The notes: generated by a model from the sequence alone, not told the origin. 44,863 bases of DNA from CALRBF01 sp041164045 (GCA_041164045.1 JBEAQD010000045.1:1-44863), one strand, 5' to 3'; shown: positions 33,991 to 41,834, counted from the first letter of the stretch. Made by a program: numbers and translations.

Positions 33991-34015
33991 AAGACGGTTT
34001 AATAACCGTCTTTTA
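33991..34015. terminator. Bidirectional terminator between peroxiredoxin and glutaredoxin-like genes
   Basis: A 10-bp stem (AAAGACGGTT against AACCGTCTTT) with a TAAT loop is followed by T-rich sequence. A-rich flanks on the other side allow function on the minus strand too. Confidence 0.85.
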
Positions 34016-34047
34016 TGTTTATATTCAAATCCTATTAGATGATATAA

Positions 34048-34293
34048 TTATGCCTCTATTCCAACTAATTTAGCTAAAGTAGCTCTATCATAACCGATTA
34101 GAATTTGTCCATCTACATCAATGACAGGTACTCCCATTTGACCACTTTTTTCTACTAGCTCATTTCGCTTTTCAGCATCAGCCGCAACATTATAGTCAAC
34201 AAAAGGAATATTATTATCAGCTAAGAATTCTTTAGCTTGTTTACAGAATCCACAAGTTGGGGTTGAATAGATTTCTATCTTCGGTGTGCTCAT
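34048..34293 (-). CDS. Glutaredoxin-like protein
   Basis: The 81-aa thioredoxin-fold protein has the redox pair C14-G-F-C17 in STPTCGFCKQAK, the cis-Pro segment GVPVIDVDG and the C-terminal GYDRATL. It resembles the NrdH/YruB group more than classical GSH-dependent glutaredoxins. It has its own promoter at 34323. With the AhpF-like reductase it could carry electrons to the peroxiredoxin. Confidence 0.92.
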   Translation of the reverse strand: MSTPKIEIYSTPTCGFCKQAKEFLADNNIPFVDYNVAADAEKRNELVEKSGQMGVPVIDVDGQILIGYDRATLAKLVGIEA

Positions 34294-34322
34294 AATTTTA
34301 TACTTAAATTCAATACAATTTT

Positions 34323-34333
34323 ATTATATCATA
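34323..34333 (-). promoter_or_regulatory. Extended -10 promoter of the glutaredoxin-like gene
   Basis: TATGATATAAT on the minus strand lies about 30 bases before the start and just past the stop of the upstream dsbA-like gene. Confidence 0.65.
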
Positions 34334-34334
34334 A

Positions 34335-35081
34335 TTATTCTAAAAATCCATCTAAATATTGTTGGAAAGTTGCAATTGGCAAAGCCCCTGCTATTCTAAT
34401 TCCTCCAGTTAATTTACCATTTTCTAATTTACCAATCAAGAATCCTGGAGTTCCATTTACCCCATTTTGATTAGCAAATTCAATACTAGCTTTAACTTTA
34501 TCTAAAGTTTGTTGTTCTTTGAGACAAGTATCAAATTTGGCTGTATCTAAGTCTTTGATTTCTTTAGCCAATTCATTTAGTTTAGACTCTTTCATTCCAT
34601 CTCCACCGCTTTCGGTATTGGCAAAAATTAAATCTATATAATCAAAATATGCCTTATTACCTTTTTGTTCATATACACATTGAGCAGCTACGGCTTGTTT
34701 GGTAGCTAATGGATCATGAAAGTCTAAAGGATAATCTTTCCAAGCTAAGATGGCTTTACCTGAATCTACATATTGCTCAATTATATCTGGACGAGACCCT
34801 TCGTGAAATCTTTTACAAAATGGGCATTCAAAATCACTAAACTCAATGATAGCAATTTTGGCTTCTGATTTTTTACCAAGATATGGAGTGTCTTCTGAAA
34901 TATCTACATTGATATCTCTTGCCTCAATTGGATCATTTTGTTCTGCTGGAGCATTATTAGCTGTATTGGTATTATTACTAAGACCTCTTGATTGAACACC
35001 ATTATATAAGATAGCCGCTGCAATCATCATACCTGATAAAAGGATTGAGGACGTTACTAAGAGAATTGATTTATTTTCCAT
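34335..35081 (-). CDS. Membrane-anchored DsbA-like thiol oxidoreductase
   Basis: The 248-aa protein has an N-terminal membrane anchor (about 6-26), a polar N/A-rich linker, and a DsbA-type thioredoxin fold with C86-P-F-C89 in DFECPFCKRF and the cis-Pro region GVNGTPGFLIG. Predicted to face outward and form or shuffle disulfides in exported proteins. A second such protein is encoded at 37092. No DsbB or VKOR partner is in the window. Confidence 0.92.
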   Translation of the reverse strand: MENKSILLVTSSILLSGMMIAAAILYNGVQSRGLSNNTNTANNAPAEQNDPIEARDINVDISEDTPYLGKKSEAKIAIIEFSDFECPFCKRFHEGSRPDIIEQYVDSGKAILAWKDYPLDFHDPLATKQAVAAQCVYEQKGNKAYFDYIDLIFANTESGGDGMKESKLNELAKEIKDLDTAKFDTCLKEQQTLDKVKASIEFANQNGVNGTPGFLIGKLENGKLTGGIRIAGALPIATFQQYLDGFLE

Positions 35082-35110
35082 ATTATATTATGCTATCTTA
35101 TATAGATATA

Positions 35111-35121
35111 ATTATAGCATA
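35111..35121 (-). promoter_or_regulatory. Extended -10 promoter of the dsbA-like gene
   Basis: TATGCTATAAT on the minus strand lies 29 bases before the start at 35081. Confidence 0.6.
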
Positions 35122-35176
35122 AGTTTTTATCTATACCAAAATAATTTACAAAACCATATTAAATAACAATATTACT

Positions 35177-36115
35177 ATGATTTATGACACAATTATTATC
35201 GGAGGTGGACCTACAGGTACAGCAGCTTCTATTTATGCTGCTCGTAAAATGCTAAAAGCTATCTTGATTACAGATAGCTTCGGGGGACAATCTGTGGTTT
35301 CTAACGATATTGATAACTGGATTGGAGACATTAGAATATCTGGTTTTGATTTAGCTCAAAAATTTGAAGCTCATATCAAAGCTCAGGCAGGGCTTGAGAC
35401 TTTGGTAGATAGAGTTACCAAGATTGACCAGATATCAGATAATCCTTATCCTATTTATGAAGTAAATACTGAGAGCGGGAAAACTTTTCAAGCTAAGACT
35501 CTTATTCTTGGTATGGGAGCTCACAGAAGAAAATTAAATGTCCCTGGAGAGGAAGAGTTTGGTGCTAAAGGTGTGGCTTATTGTGCGACTTGTGATGCTC
35601 CGTTTTTTGAAGGTAAAAGAGTAGCTGTAGTAGGTGGAGGAAATTCTGGATTGGAGAGTACTCTTGATTTGCTCTCTTATGCTAGTGAGGTTTACCTATT
35701 CAATCGCAGTGATGAGCTCAAAGGAGACCCTCAGACCGCTGAGAAAATCCAAAACCATCCTAATTTCAAAGGAATACTTTATAACACTGTTGTCACTGAT
35801 ATATTCGGAGAAAAACTAATGACAGGGATACATTATCAGAATTTATTAACTCAAGAAGTTACAAAATTAGCTTTGGATGGACTATTTATAGAAATTGGAT
35901 CTTTGCCAAATTCAGATATGGTCAAGCATTTAGTTGATATCAATGAAATCGGAGAAGTAATTATTGATCACAAATATTCCTCTACCTCACGAGCTGGAAT
36001 ATTCGCCGCTGGAGACATAACAGATGAGGCTTATAAGCAGAATAATATATCTGCTGGAGATGCTGTCAAAGCTGCTCTCTCAGCTTATAACTATATTCAT
36101 AAGTTGGAGAGATAG
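35177..36115 (+). CDS. Thioredoxin-reductase-fold flavoprotein, AhpF C-terminal type
   Basis: The 312-aa protein has FAD motif IIGGGPTGTAASIYAAR (7-23), redox pair C136-A-T-C139 and NAD(P) motif VVGGGNSGLES (151-161). The segment that binds the NADPH 2'-phosphate in TrxB (HRRxxxR) reads NRSDELKGD, close to the AhpF form (F..EMKAD). AhpF-like segments GSLPNSDMV and GDITDEAYKQNNISAG also support an AhpF-type, possibly NADH-linked enzyme. It lacks the N-terminal thioredoxin-fold domain of AhpF, which the free glutaredoxin-like protein could replace. Annotation as trxB is the alternative. Confidence 0.88.
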   Translation: MIYDTIIIGGGPTGTAASIYAARKMLKAILITDSFGGQSVVSNDIDNWIGDIRISGFDLAQKFEAHIKAQAGLETLVDRVTKIDQISDNPYPIYEVNTESGKTFQAKTLILGMGAHRRKLNVPGEEEFGAKGVAYCATCDAPFFEGKRVAVVGGGNSGLESTLDLLSYASEVYLFNRSDELKGDPQTAEKIQNHPNFKGILYNTVVTDIFGEKLMTGIHYQNLLTQEVTKLALDGLFIEIGSLPNSDMVKHLVDINEIGEVIIDHKYSSTSRAGIFAAGDITDEAYKQNNISAGDAVKAALSAYNYIHKLER

Positions 36116-36125
36116 GGATAAAAGA

Positions 36126-36159
36126 AAAGAGCTATCTTTATTATACGATAGCTCTTTTT
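36126..36159. terminator. Terminator between the flavoprotein gene and the small secreted protein gene
   Basis: An 11-bp stem (AAAGAGCTATC, 36126-36136, against GATAGCTCTTT, 36147-36157) is followed by T residues. The A-rich flank makes it usable from both directions. Confidence 0.85.
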
Positions 36160-36161
36160 GA

Positions 36162-36452
36162 TTACTCACAGGGTAGTGAGTATAGGATCATTATATTCCC
36201 TTTAGAGTCTTCAATTTCGATCGGATCTCCTGGACTCAAAATTATATAGTTTGAATCTATAGGATGACTAATTATTTCATTACAACGAGCAGCATACACT
36301 TCATAAATATTCGCACCATGTTGTATGGAGATTGTTGTTCCGTGTTTTACTCTCAAGGCATTATAAGTTTTATCTAAATTAGATGGACTTGCTAGTGTGA
36401 ATTGAGGTAAAAATAATATAATTGCTAGACATCTAACAATTAATCTATGCAT
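36162..36452 (-). CDS. Small secreted protein of unknown function
   Basis: From the ATG at 36452 the 96-aa product has a signal peptide (MHRLIVRCLAIILFLPQFTLA, cleavage probably after LAS) and a mature domain of about 75 residues. The mature part (VKHGTTISIQHG ... IILSPGDPIEIED) has a faint LysM-like pattern but lacks a convincing match. Two cysteines are present (RCNE and LPCE). The frame is open up to 36509, but the longer N-terminus would bury the signal peptide. It follows idi at the end of the dsbA-like/idi run. Confidence 0.6.
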   Translation of the reverse strand: MHRLIVRCLAIILFLPQFTLASPSNLDKTYNALRVKHGTTISIQHGANIYEVYAARCNEIISHPIDSNYIILSPGDPIEIEDSKGNIMILYSLPCE

Positions 36453-36523
36453 GTGATTAAGGTACAAAAGTGACACCTCTAATATAACACAAAAGTCAAA
36501 TCTAGACAATCAGATACATAGTA

Positions 36524-37081
36524 TTACCTCCCCATAAACTCCTTAAAAACCTGAGTCTTCTCCAATAGTCTCAACTCCTCTTTGCACCATTCTGAGAAAG
36601 TGATCTCGTCCGCAAAGGCACGGGCTACAAACTCATCCCAAGTGATCCACTCATAATTCTCTACCTCCTCGGGGTGGGGGGTGATCGTGTCTGAGCTAAT
36701 CCCAAAGTAAATGGGACAAATTTCATTTTCTACTACTCCATCTCGCTCAAAGCGATAGCGATAAGGCGAAGCCTCTACTAAAAGCTCAAAATTCTCTACT
36801 CCAAGTTCAAATTTAGCTCTTCTCCTAACTGCATCAATTGTCTTCTCGCCAAGTTCCGGATGTCCACAACAACTATTAGACCAGACAAGTGGCCAAGTCT
36901 TTTTACCTGACCATCGCTGCTGAATTAAAAATTTTTTATCCTCAGGACGAAAAAGAAAAAGAGAAAAAGCTCGATGTAGTGGAGTATTAAGAGTATGTAC
37001 CTCAGATTTAGGGGCTACTCCTATTACTTCATCGAGCTCTGTTACTAGAACTACATGTTCAAAGTCTGGTTTTTGTAACAT
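36524..37081 (-). CDS. idi: Isopentenyl-diphosphate delta-isomerase, type I
   Basis: Idi interconverts IPP and DMAPP. The 185-aa Nudix-fold protein has TPLHRAFSLFLF, KTWPLVWSNSCCGHP with the catalytic Cys, the Nudix-like helix (EKTIDAVRRRAKFELG) and ENEICPIYFG with the catalytic Glu. Length is normal for bacterial Idi. The gene is visibly richer in G+C and in C/G-ending codons than its neighbours, hinting at acquisition by transfer. It would supply DMAPP for MiaA and for polyprenyl carriers used in wall synthesis; no other isoprenoid genes are in the window. Confidence 0.93.
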   Translation of the reverse strand: MLQKPDFEHVVLVTELDEVIGVAPKSEVHTLNTPLHRAFSLFLFRPEDKKFLIQQRWSGKKTWPLVWSNSCCGHPELGEKTIDAVRRRAKFELGVENFELLVEASPYRYRFERDGVVENEICPIYFGISSDTITPHPEEVENYEWITWDEFVARAFADEITFSEWCKEELRLLEKTQVFKEFMGR

Positions 37082-37091
37082 TTAGCTAGCT

Positions 37092-37745
37092 TTATTTATT
37101 TAATTCTGCATCTATTAGAGCCTTGAACTCATCTACAGTTTGAGGATTTTTGATAATAACTCCATTTAAGATAAAGGTTGGGGTAGAATTTATTCCAAGA
37201 GCGACTCCTGATTGATAATCCTTCTCTACTCTTTCTTTAGCATCATCTTCTGGCAATAAATCCTCGTCAAATTCTGCTACATCAAGACCAATAGCTTTAG
37301 CATAAGCTCCAAATAGACCTCGGGGATCTTTTTCTTTGGACCACTCAGCTTGATTTTTGAAAAGTTCATCTTTCATTTCCCAGAATTTACCTTCTTCTCC
37401 AGCAGCCTCAGCAGCTTGTGCAGCTAAATCAGCATTAGGATGGATACTTCTTAAAGGAAAGTGTCTATACACTATTTTCAAATCTTCTACACTATAAGCA
37501 TCTCTAATTTCTTTGACAATGTCCTCATAGGCTTTACAAGCTGGGCATTGAAAATCTGAATACTCTACTAAGGTAACTTTAGCATCTTTGTTCCCAAGAT
37601 AGGTATCCTCATCAGTTACCTCTACATTAACATTACGAGAACCAGAGTCTTGGGTTCTAATCCCCCAGAATACAGCTCCAGCTACTACTAAAACTGTAAT
37701 TATAACTATAACTTTTCCGATTAAATTATTTTCTGTTGCATCCAT
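37092..37745 (-). CDS. Membrane-anchored DsbA-like thiol oxidoreductase (second copy)
   Basis: The 217-aa protein has an N-terminal membrane helix (about 10-28), then a DsbA-type thioredoxin fold with C67-P-A-C70 in DFQCPACKAY, a helical insertion, and the cis-Pro segment GINSTPTFILNG. It differs clearly from the copy at 34335 in its active-site dipeptide and linker, so the two are old paralogues. It heads a run with idi. Confidence 0.92.
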   Translation of the reverse strand: MDATENNLIGKVIVIITVLVVAGAVFWGIRTQDSGSRNVNVEVTDEDTYLGNKDAKVTLVEYSDFQCPACKAYEDIVKEIRDAYSVEDLKIVYRHFPLRSIHPNADLAAQAAEAAGEEGKFWEMKDELFKNQAEWSKEKDPRGLFGAYAKAIGLDVAEFDEDLLPEDDAKERVEKDYQSGVALGINSTPTFILNGVIIKNPQTVDEFKALIDAELNK

Positions 37746-37775
37746 ATCTATATCTTAAATTTATAATTCTTTTTA

Positions 37776-37786
37776 ATTATAACATA
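37776..37786 (-). promoter_or_regulatory. Extended -10 promoter of the second dsbA-like gene
   Basis: TATGTTATAAT on the minus strand lies about 30 bases before the start. Confidence 0.6.
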
Positions 37787-37817
37787 TTTATAGACAAAAT
37801 TCAAATAAAATATCACT

Positions 37818-39050
37818 CTAATGACTATGCCCATGATGAATTGGCTCTGCTTTGGCTCTGGGTTTGTGAATATAATTATCAAAAACTTTAGCTGCAATCA
37901 AGCTAGTGATGGGGACGGCGAGTATAATCGCAATACTTCCAGACAATGTTCTGACTAATTCTTGTCCGATAAACTCGGAGTTGAGAGTGACCCAAATTGG
38001 CACATTAGCACTATTGATATATAATAGTAAGAATAAAGGCAAGCTAGAACCAACATAGGCTAAAGCCAAAGTATTAACTAGAGAGGCGATATGATCTCTA
38101 CCAACTGACATCCCAGCCTGATATAATTGTTTGAATTTAGTTTTGGGATTGGCTCTCTTAATCTCATCTATAGTAGCTGCTTGAGCTACAGTGACATCAT
38201 CCAATACTCCTAACATACCTACTATTACTCCCGCTAATAATATTCCTCGTAAGTCCAAATCAACATTAGTAATAGATGCTAGATAAAAAGTATCCTCGCT
38301 TCCAACACCAAACATATGAGCTAGATAGACAAAAACAGCAGATATTATATAAGCTAATATTAAAGTTATATTCATACTAGCAAAGGCTATAAAGGTACGA
38401 ACTCTAAATCCATGAGAGACAAAAATAGTCAGAGTAATAATTGTAAAACTAGCTATAAATGTTACCAAAACAGGGTTTTGCCCACCTAATAAAGAAGGTA
38501 CCAAATATCCCACCAAAACTCCTACACTAGCAATTAACCCTATCATTGAGCCAATACCTTGTTTACCTGCAAAGATTATAGTTAATATCAAAAAGAATAT
38601 GACCATCCCCAATAATCCTGGTAATCTATATCTATCCTGAATATAATATTGTGCTTTGTCAGCAACTTTAGTCTCTACCACTACTAGCACATCTCCTTTT
38701 TTATAAAGTTGACTTTCTTGCAGATCTGTCCCTCCTCCATTTTCTACAACTATAATTTCTCCTTTTTTATCTTTATCTAAAATTTTTAAAGTTAATTTTT
38801 GAGTAATTAATTTACGGCCAAGCAACTCTCCCTCACTACTCTCTACCGCCTGAACTTCTGCTCTATAAAAAGCATCTGGCTCTGTATATTGATTCTCCTC
38901 AAAGCTATTATTCTCGCTAGATATACTTTCACCATCTATTTCCATTACTTCTGTATTATCATTCATAAAATCCTCTGTCTCTTGAGCAAAGGCATTGATT
39001 GGCAGAATAGTTAGAAATAATATAATTAAAGTATAAAGTAATTTATTCAT
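37818..39050 (-). CDS. YibE/F-family membrane protein
   Basis: The 410-aa protein starts with a signal peptide (to about residue 22), has an extracytoplasmic domain rich in acidic residues (about 23-140), then about seven membrane helices. The segment GVLDDVTVAQAATIDEIK followed by SVGRDHIASLVNTLALAY is the YibE/F signature. Function is unknown; a transport role is usually assumed. The C-terminus ends in a histidine-rich tail (HHGHSH), which could bind metal. It follows serS by 3 bases. Confidence 0.88.
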   Translation of the reverse strand: MNKLLYTLIILFLTILPINAFAQETEDFMNDNTEVMEIDGESISSENNSFEENQYTEPDAFYRAEVQAVESSEGELLGRKLITQKLTLKILDKDKKGEIIVVENGGGTDLQESQLYKKGDVLVVVETKVADKAQYYIQDRYRLPGLLGMVIFFLILTIIFAGKQGIGSMIGLIASVGVLVGYLVPSLLGGQNPVLVTFIASFTIITLTIFVSHGFRVRTFIAFASMNITLILAYIISAVFVYLAHMFGVGSEDTFYLASITNVDLDLRGILLAGVIVGMLGVLDDVTVAQAATIDEIKRANPKTKFKQLYQAGMSVGRDHIASLVNTLALAYVGSSLPLFLLLYINSANVPIWVTLNSEFIGQELVRTLSGSIAIILAVPITSLIAAKVFDNYIHKPRAKAEPIHHGHSH

Positions 39051-39053
39051 ATA

Positions 39054-40379
39054 CTATTGGTTTTTGGTAATAGTTTCTTTGGCAAGATATGACCTCAAAA
39101 CTTTTGGTATCACAATACTTCCATCAGCTTGCTGATAATTCTCCATAATCGCAATCAATATTCTACCAATGGCAAAAACGGTGGCATCATTCATATGTAC
39201 AAAATGTTTGTTACCCTCACTGTCTTTATATCTTGTCTGTAATCTACGAGCCTGAAAGTCTCCCATATAATCTGAAGTATGGGTTTCACGATATTGATTC
39301 TGCCCCGGCAACCAAGTCTCTATATCATAAGCTCTAATATCTGGAGTACCCATATCGGCTGTACATTTGAGCACCACTTGATAGGGAAGTTCCAATTGTT
39401 GCATAAGATATTCCTGAATTGCCAGGATCAAATCTTGCTCAGCAAATCCTGAATCCTTATCGCTAAAGACTTCAATTTCAATTTTATCAAATTGATGAAG
39501 TCTTAGAATCCCCTTCATATCTTTACCATAAGTCCCAGCCTCTCTTCTAAAAGCAGTAGAATACCCAACATATCTTAGAGGCAAATCTCTATAATCTAAA
39601 ACCTCATCAATATGTAATGGGCCTAAAGTATGCTCAGCACTACCGACTAGCATCAGCCCATCCTCCGTAGTCTGATACCTATCATCAATCGGATCAAGTC
39701 TTCCCATTCGCTTCATTACTTCTGGCTTCATCAAAACTGGAGGAATAACTGCTGTATAAGTCTTATTAGGTATATTACCTAGACCAGCTTGATGCATAAT
39801 TTCTTGAATTGCATTACTATTTCTCAATGTAGACATCACCCATTGAATTAAAGCAAATTGCAAAAGCACTAAATCACCTTTAAGATAAGCGAATCTAGAC
39901 CCTGAAACTTCGGCTGACTTTTCAGTGTCTATCAGATTCAAATTTTTACCGAGCTGCCAATGCTCTAATGGAGTAAATGTAAATTCTGGCTTCTCCCCTA
40001 CTTGCCTTAAGACTACATTTTCATCCTCAGACAAACCAACTGGTGTGTCATCAGAGTATATATTAGGCACTTTGTACATCTCCTCCTGATAAGTATCATC
40101 AATTTTAGTAAATTCTGCTTCTAAAGTCTGTAATTTATCTTTGACATCTTTACCTTTTTGGATTAAATTTTGTTTTTCAGAATCTGTAAGGGTGGCCATT
40201 TGCTTCATTTGCTCAGCAATATAGTTTTTATCAGCCCTCAAAGCTTCAATTTGTTGTAAAAAATTTTGCCTCTGCTCATATAAACTTAATAAATAATCTA
40301 TATCTATTGAGACTTTTTTATTCTTGGCAACTTCAATTATAAATTCACGATTAGCTTTAATATATGATATATCCAACAT
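39054..40379 (-). CDS. serS: Seryl-tRNA synthetase
   Basis: SerS charges tRNA-Ser. From ATG at 40379 (MLDISYIKANREF) the 441-aa protein has the N-terminal helical-hairpin arm (about 25-105) and the class II core: motif 2 around YRDLPLRYVGYSTAFRREAG and motif 3 near the C-terminus with NDATVFAIGRILIAIMEN. An in-frame ATG at 40430 would add 17 residues and overlap the -10 element at 40406-40416, so it is rejected. Confidence 0.94.
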   Translation of the reverse strand: MLDISYIKANREFIIEVAKNKKVSIDIDYLLSLYEQRQNFLQQIEALRADKNYIAEQMKQMATLTDSEKQNLIQKGKDVKDKLQTLEAEFTKIDDTYQEEMYKVPNIYSDDTPVGLSEDENVVLRQVGEKPEFTFTPLEHWQLGKNLNLIDTEKSAEVSGSRFAYLKGDLVLLQFALIQWVMSTLRNSNAIQEIMHQAGLGNIPNKTYTAVIPPVLMKPEVMKRMGRLDPIDDRYQTTEDGLMLVGSAEHTLGPLHIDEVLDYRDLPLRYVGYSTAFRREAGTYGKDMKGILRLHQFDKIEIEVFSDKDSGFAEQDLILAIQEYLMQQLELPYQVVLKCTADMGTPDIRAYDIETWLPGQNQYRETHTSDYMGDFQARRLQTRYKDSEGNKHFVHMNDATVFAIGRILIAIMENYQQADGSIVIPKVLRSYLAKETITKNQ

Positions 40380-40405
40380 ATTTATACATAATTTTATATA
40401 ATTTA

Positions 40406-40416
40406 AGTATATCACA
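40406..40416 (-). promoter_or_regulatory. Extended -10 promoter of serS
   Basis: TGTGATATACT on the minus strand lies 26 bases before the chosen serS start. Confidence 0.55.
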
Positions 40417-40443
40417 GACAAGCTATACACTCAATAATTATTT

Positions 40444-40454
40444 TATGATATACT
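40444..40454 (+). promoter_or_regulatory. Extended -10 promoter of the second LamG pilin gene
   Basis: TATGATATACT on the plus strand lies 26 bases before the start at 40481. Confidence 0.55.
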
Positions 40455-40480
40455 AATTATAATTAGCTAAAATTATAAAA

Positions 40481-41623
40481 ATGAAACATATTAATCACAA
40501 AGGATTTTCTCTACTAGAAATATTACTAACTATTACCCTATTATCTATATTATTTGCAATATTAGTAAATTCTATAAACCCAAGTAATATTTTATCTGAA
40601 GTTCAAGATAATCAAAGGGAAGCAGATGCACTAACAATCTATCAAGCTTTAGAACAATATGCCCTCAAAAATAATACCTATCCCGAGGCAATCAAAAATA
40701 TGCCTAATAATAGTTCTGCTTATATCTGTAAAACCTCATCTCCAAATTGTACTAATTTTAATCAAATCAATCTTTCTACAGATATATTGGTTCCGATATA
40801 TCTGTCTAAAATACCAGAATATTCTACAGATACTAACAATAGTGGTTTTTATGTGGTTAAAGATTCTAATGGAAAAATTGGAATTGGAGGAGTCAGGAGA
40901 TTGAATGATACAACTTTTGTAAAAGGTTTGGAAAAGCAAAATTTTGAAAATATAGTTACAGATGGACTTGTACTATATTTAGACACAGGATATAAAAATA
41001 GCTATCCAGGTACAGGAAATACTTGGTTTGATTTGAGTGGAGGTAGCAGGCATTTTACAGGAAATGCTATATTTATTGATAGTATAAATGGAATTAGATC
41101 TGGAGCCACATGGACATCCCCAGCTTCTTCTGTTGGTAACATATTAAATACTGATTATCACTCTATATTTTTTACTATAAAATTCAATAGTACGACAACA
41201 TTTCCTGAAGGCTGGACAGGTGCTTGGAACAAAATATTTGAACATAATGGTAGCTCAGGAGACAGAAGTCCTGGAATTTGGAGATACCCTAGTAATAGAA
41301 TTATTCACTGGAGATATAACCCAGGTAATACAGGTGCTGATTTTGGACAAACAGGATCTAGTGGAAATTTTTCACTCAATTCTTGGTTTATTGTTGGAGT
41401 TACAAAAGATGGAGCAACTGCTAGATCATATGTAAATGGAACACAGGTGTCAATGAGCTCTGTTTCATTCCCCAAACAAACCGGTTCATCTAATATAAAC
41501 TTATTGCCAGGATATCCATCTGACATAATAAATATGAATAATGTTATGATTTATGATAGGGCTTTAAGCTCAAGTGAAATCCAACAGAACTTCAATGCGA
41601 CCAAAGGTAGATTTGGGTTATAA
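40481..41623 (+). CDS. Type IV pilin-like protein with C-terminal LamG domain (second copy)
   Basis: The 380-aa protein has prepilin motif KGFSLLEILLTITLLSILF (about 7-25), a pilin head with paired cysteines (YIC and PNC, about residues 86-95) and LVPIYLSKIPEY. From about residue 160 a LamG-like jellyroll follows, starting GLVLYLDTGYKNSYPGTG and ending SEIQQNFNATKGRF, both closely matching the protein at 27111. The middle of the domain differs strongly (GWTGAWNKIFEHNGSS), so binding may differ. It is a single-gene unit with its own promoter and terminator. Confidence 0.9.
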   Translation: MKHINHKGFSLLEILLTITLLSILFAILVNSINPSNILSEVQDNQREADALTIYQALEQYALKNNTYPEAIKNMPNNSSAYICKTSSPNCTNFNQINLSTDILVPIYLSKIPEYSTDTNNSGFYVVKDSNGKIGIGGVRRLNDTTFVKGLEKQNFENIVTDGLVLYLDTGYKNSYPGTGNTWFDLSGGSRHFTGNAIFIDSINGIRSGATWTSPASSVGNILNTDYHSIFFTIKFNSTTTFPEGWTGAWNKIFEHNGSSGDRSPGIWRYPSNRIIHWRYNPGNTGADFGQTGSSGNFSLNSWFIVGVTKDGATARSYVNGTQVSMSSVSFPKQTGSSNINLLPGYPSDIINMNNVMIYDRALSSSEIQQNFNATKGRFGL

Positions 41624-41653
41624 TCACCTCCCTATCCATTCACTAGCCAAAAT

Positions 41654-41683
41654 AAAAAACCCACTACTGAAAGTGGGTTTTTT
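41654..41683 (+). terminator. Terminator of the second LamG pilin gene
   Basis: A 12-bp stem (AAAAAACCCACT against AGTGGGTTTTTT) with a 6-base loop lies 30 bases past the stop codon and ends in a T run. Confidence 0.88.
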
Positions 41684-41802
41684 ATTTTTAGTGCTGGTGC
41701 AACAGACGTCGCTAATGCTCTCTAAAACCCCTCGGTTTTAGTATTTCCGCCACGGGAAACTCCCGTTTCCCCGCCCCCCTCCCTGTCCGTCCTCCAGAAA
41801 TA
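41684..41802. other. Intergenic GC-rich island E with hairpins and a copy of a tRNA 3' tail
   Basis: No gene is recognised. The word TAGTGCTGGTG at 41688-41698 repeats the 3' end and flank of the tRNA-Leu (41838-41848). Two strong hairpins follow: an 8-bp stem with CCTC loop (41722-41741) and GGGAAAC-TCCC-GTTTCCC (41754-41771). The rest is pyrimidine-rich on the plus strand. Confidence 0.6.
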
Positions 41803-41834
41803 AAAAAAACTCCCAATTCTTTGAGAGTTTTTTT
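41803..41834. terminator. Terminator next to tRNA-Leu
   Basis: A 10-bp stem AAAAAAACTC / GAGTTTTTTT with a 12-base loop begins 6 bases past the tRNA 3' end on the minus strand. Long A and T runs allow termination in either direction. Confidence 0.8.

Noticed and set aside
41700..41800. Degenerate second tRNA-Leu on the minus strand
   Set aside because: A GTGGCGGAA word and a GAG-like loop are present, but the stem around the loop is 8 bp, there is no T arm, and the acceptor stem has no 5' partner.
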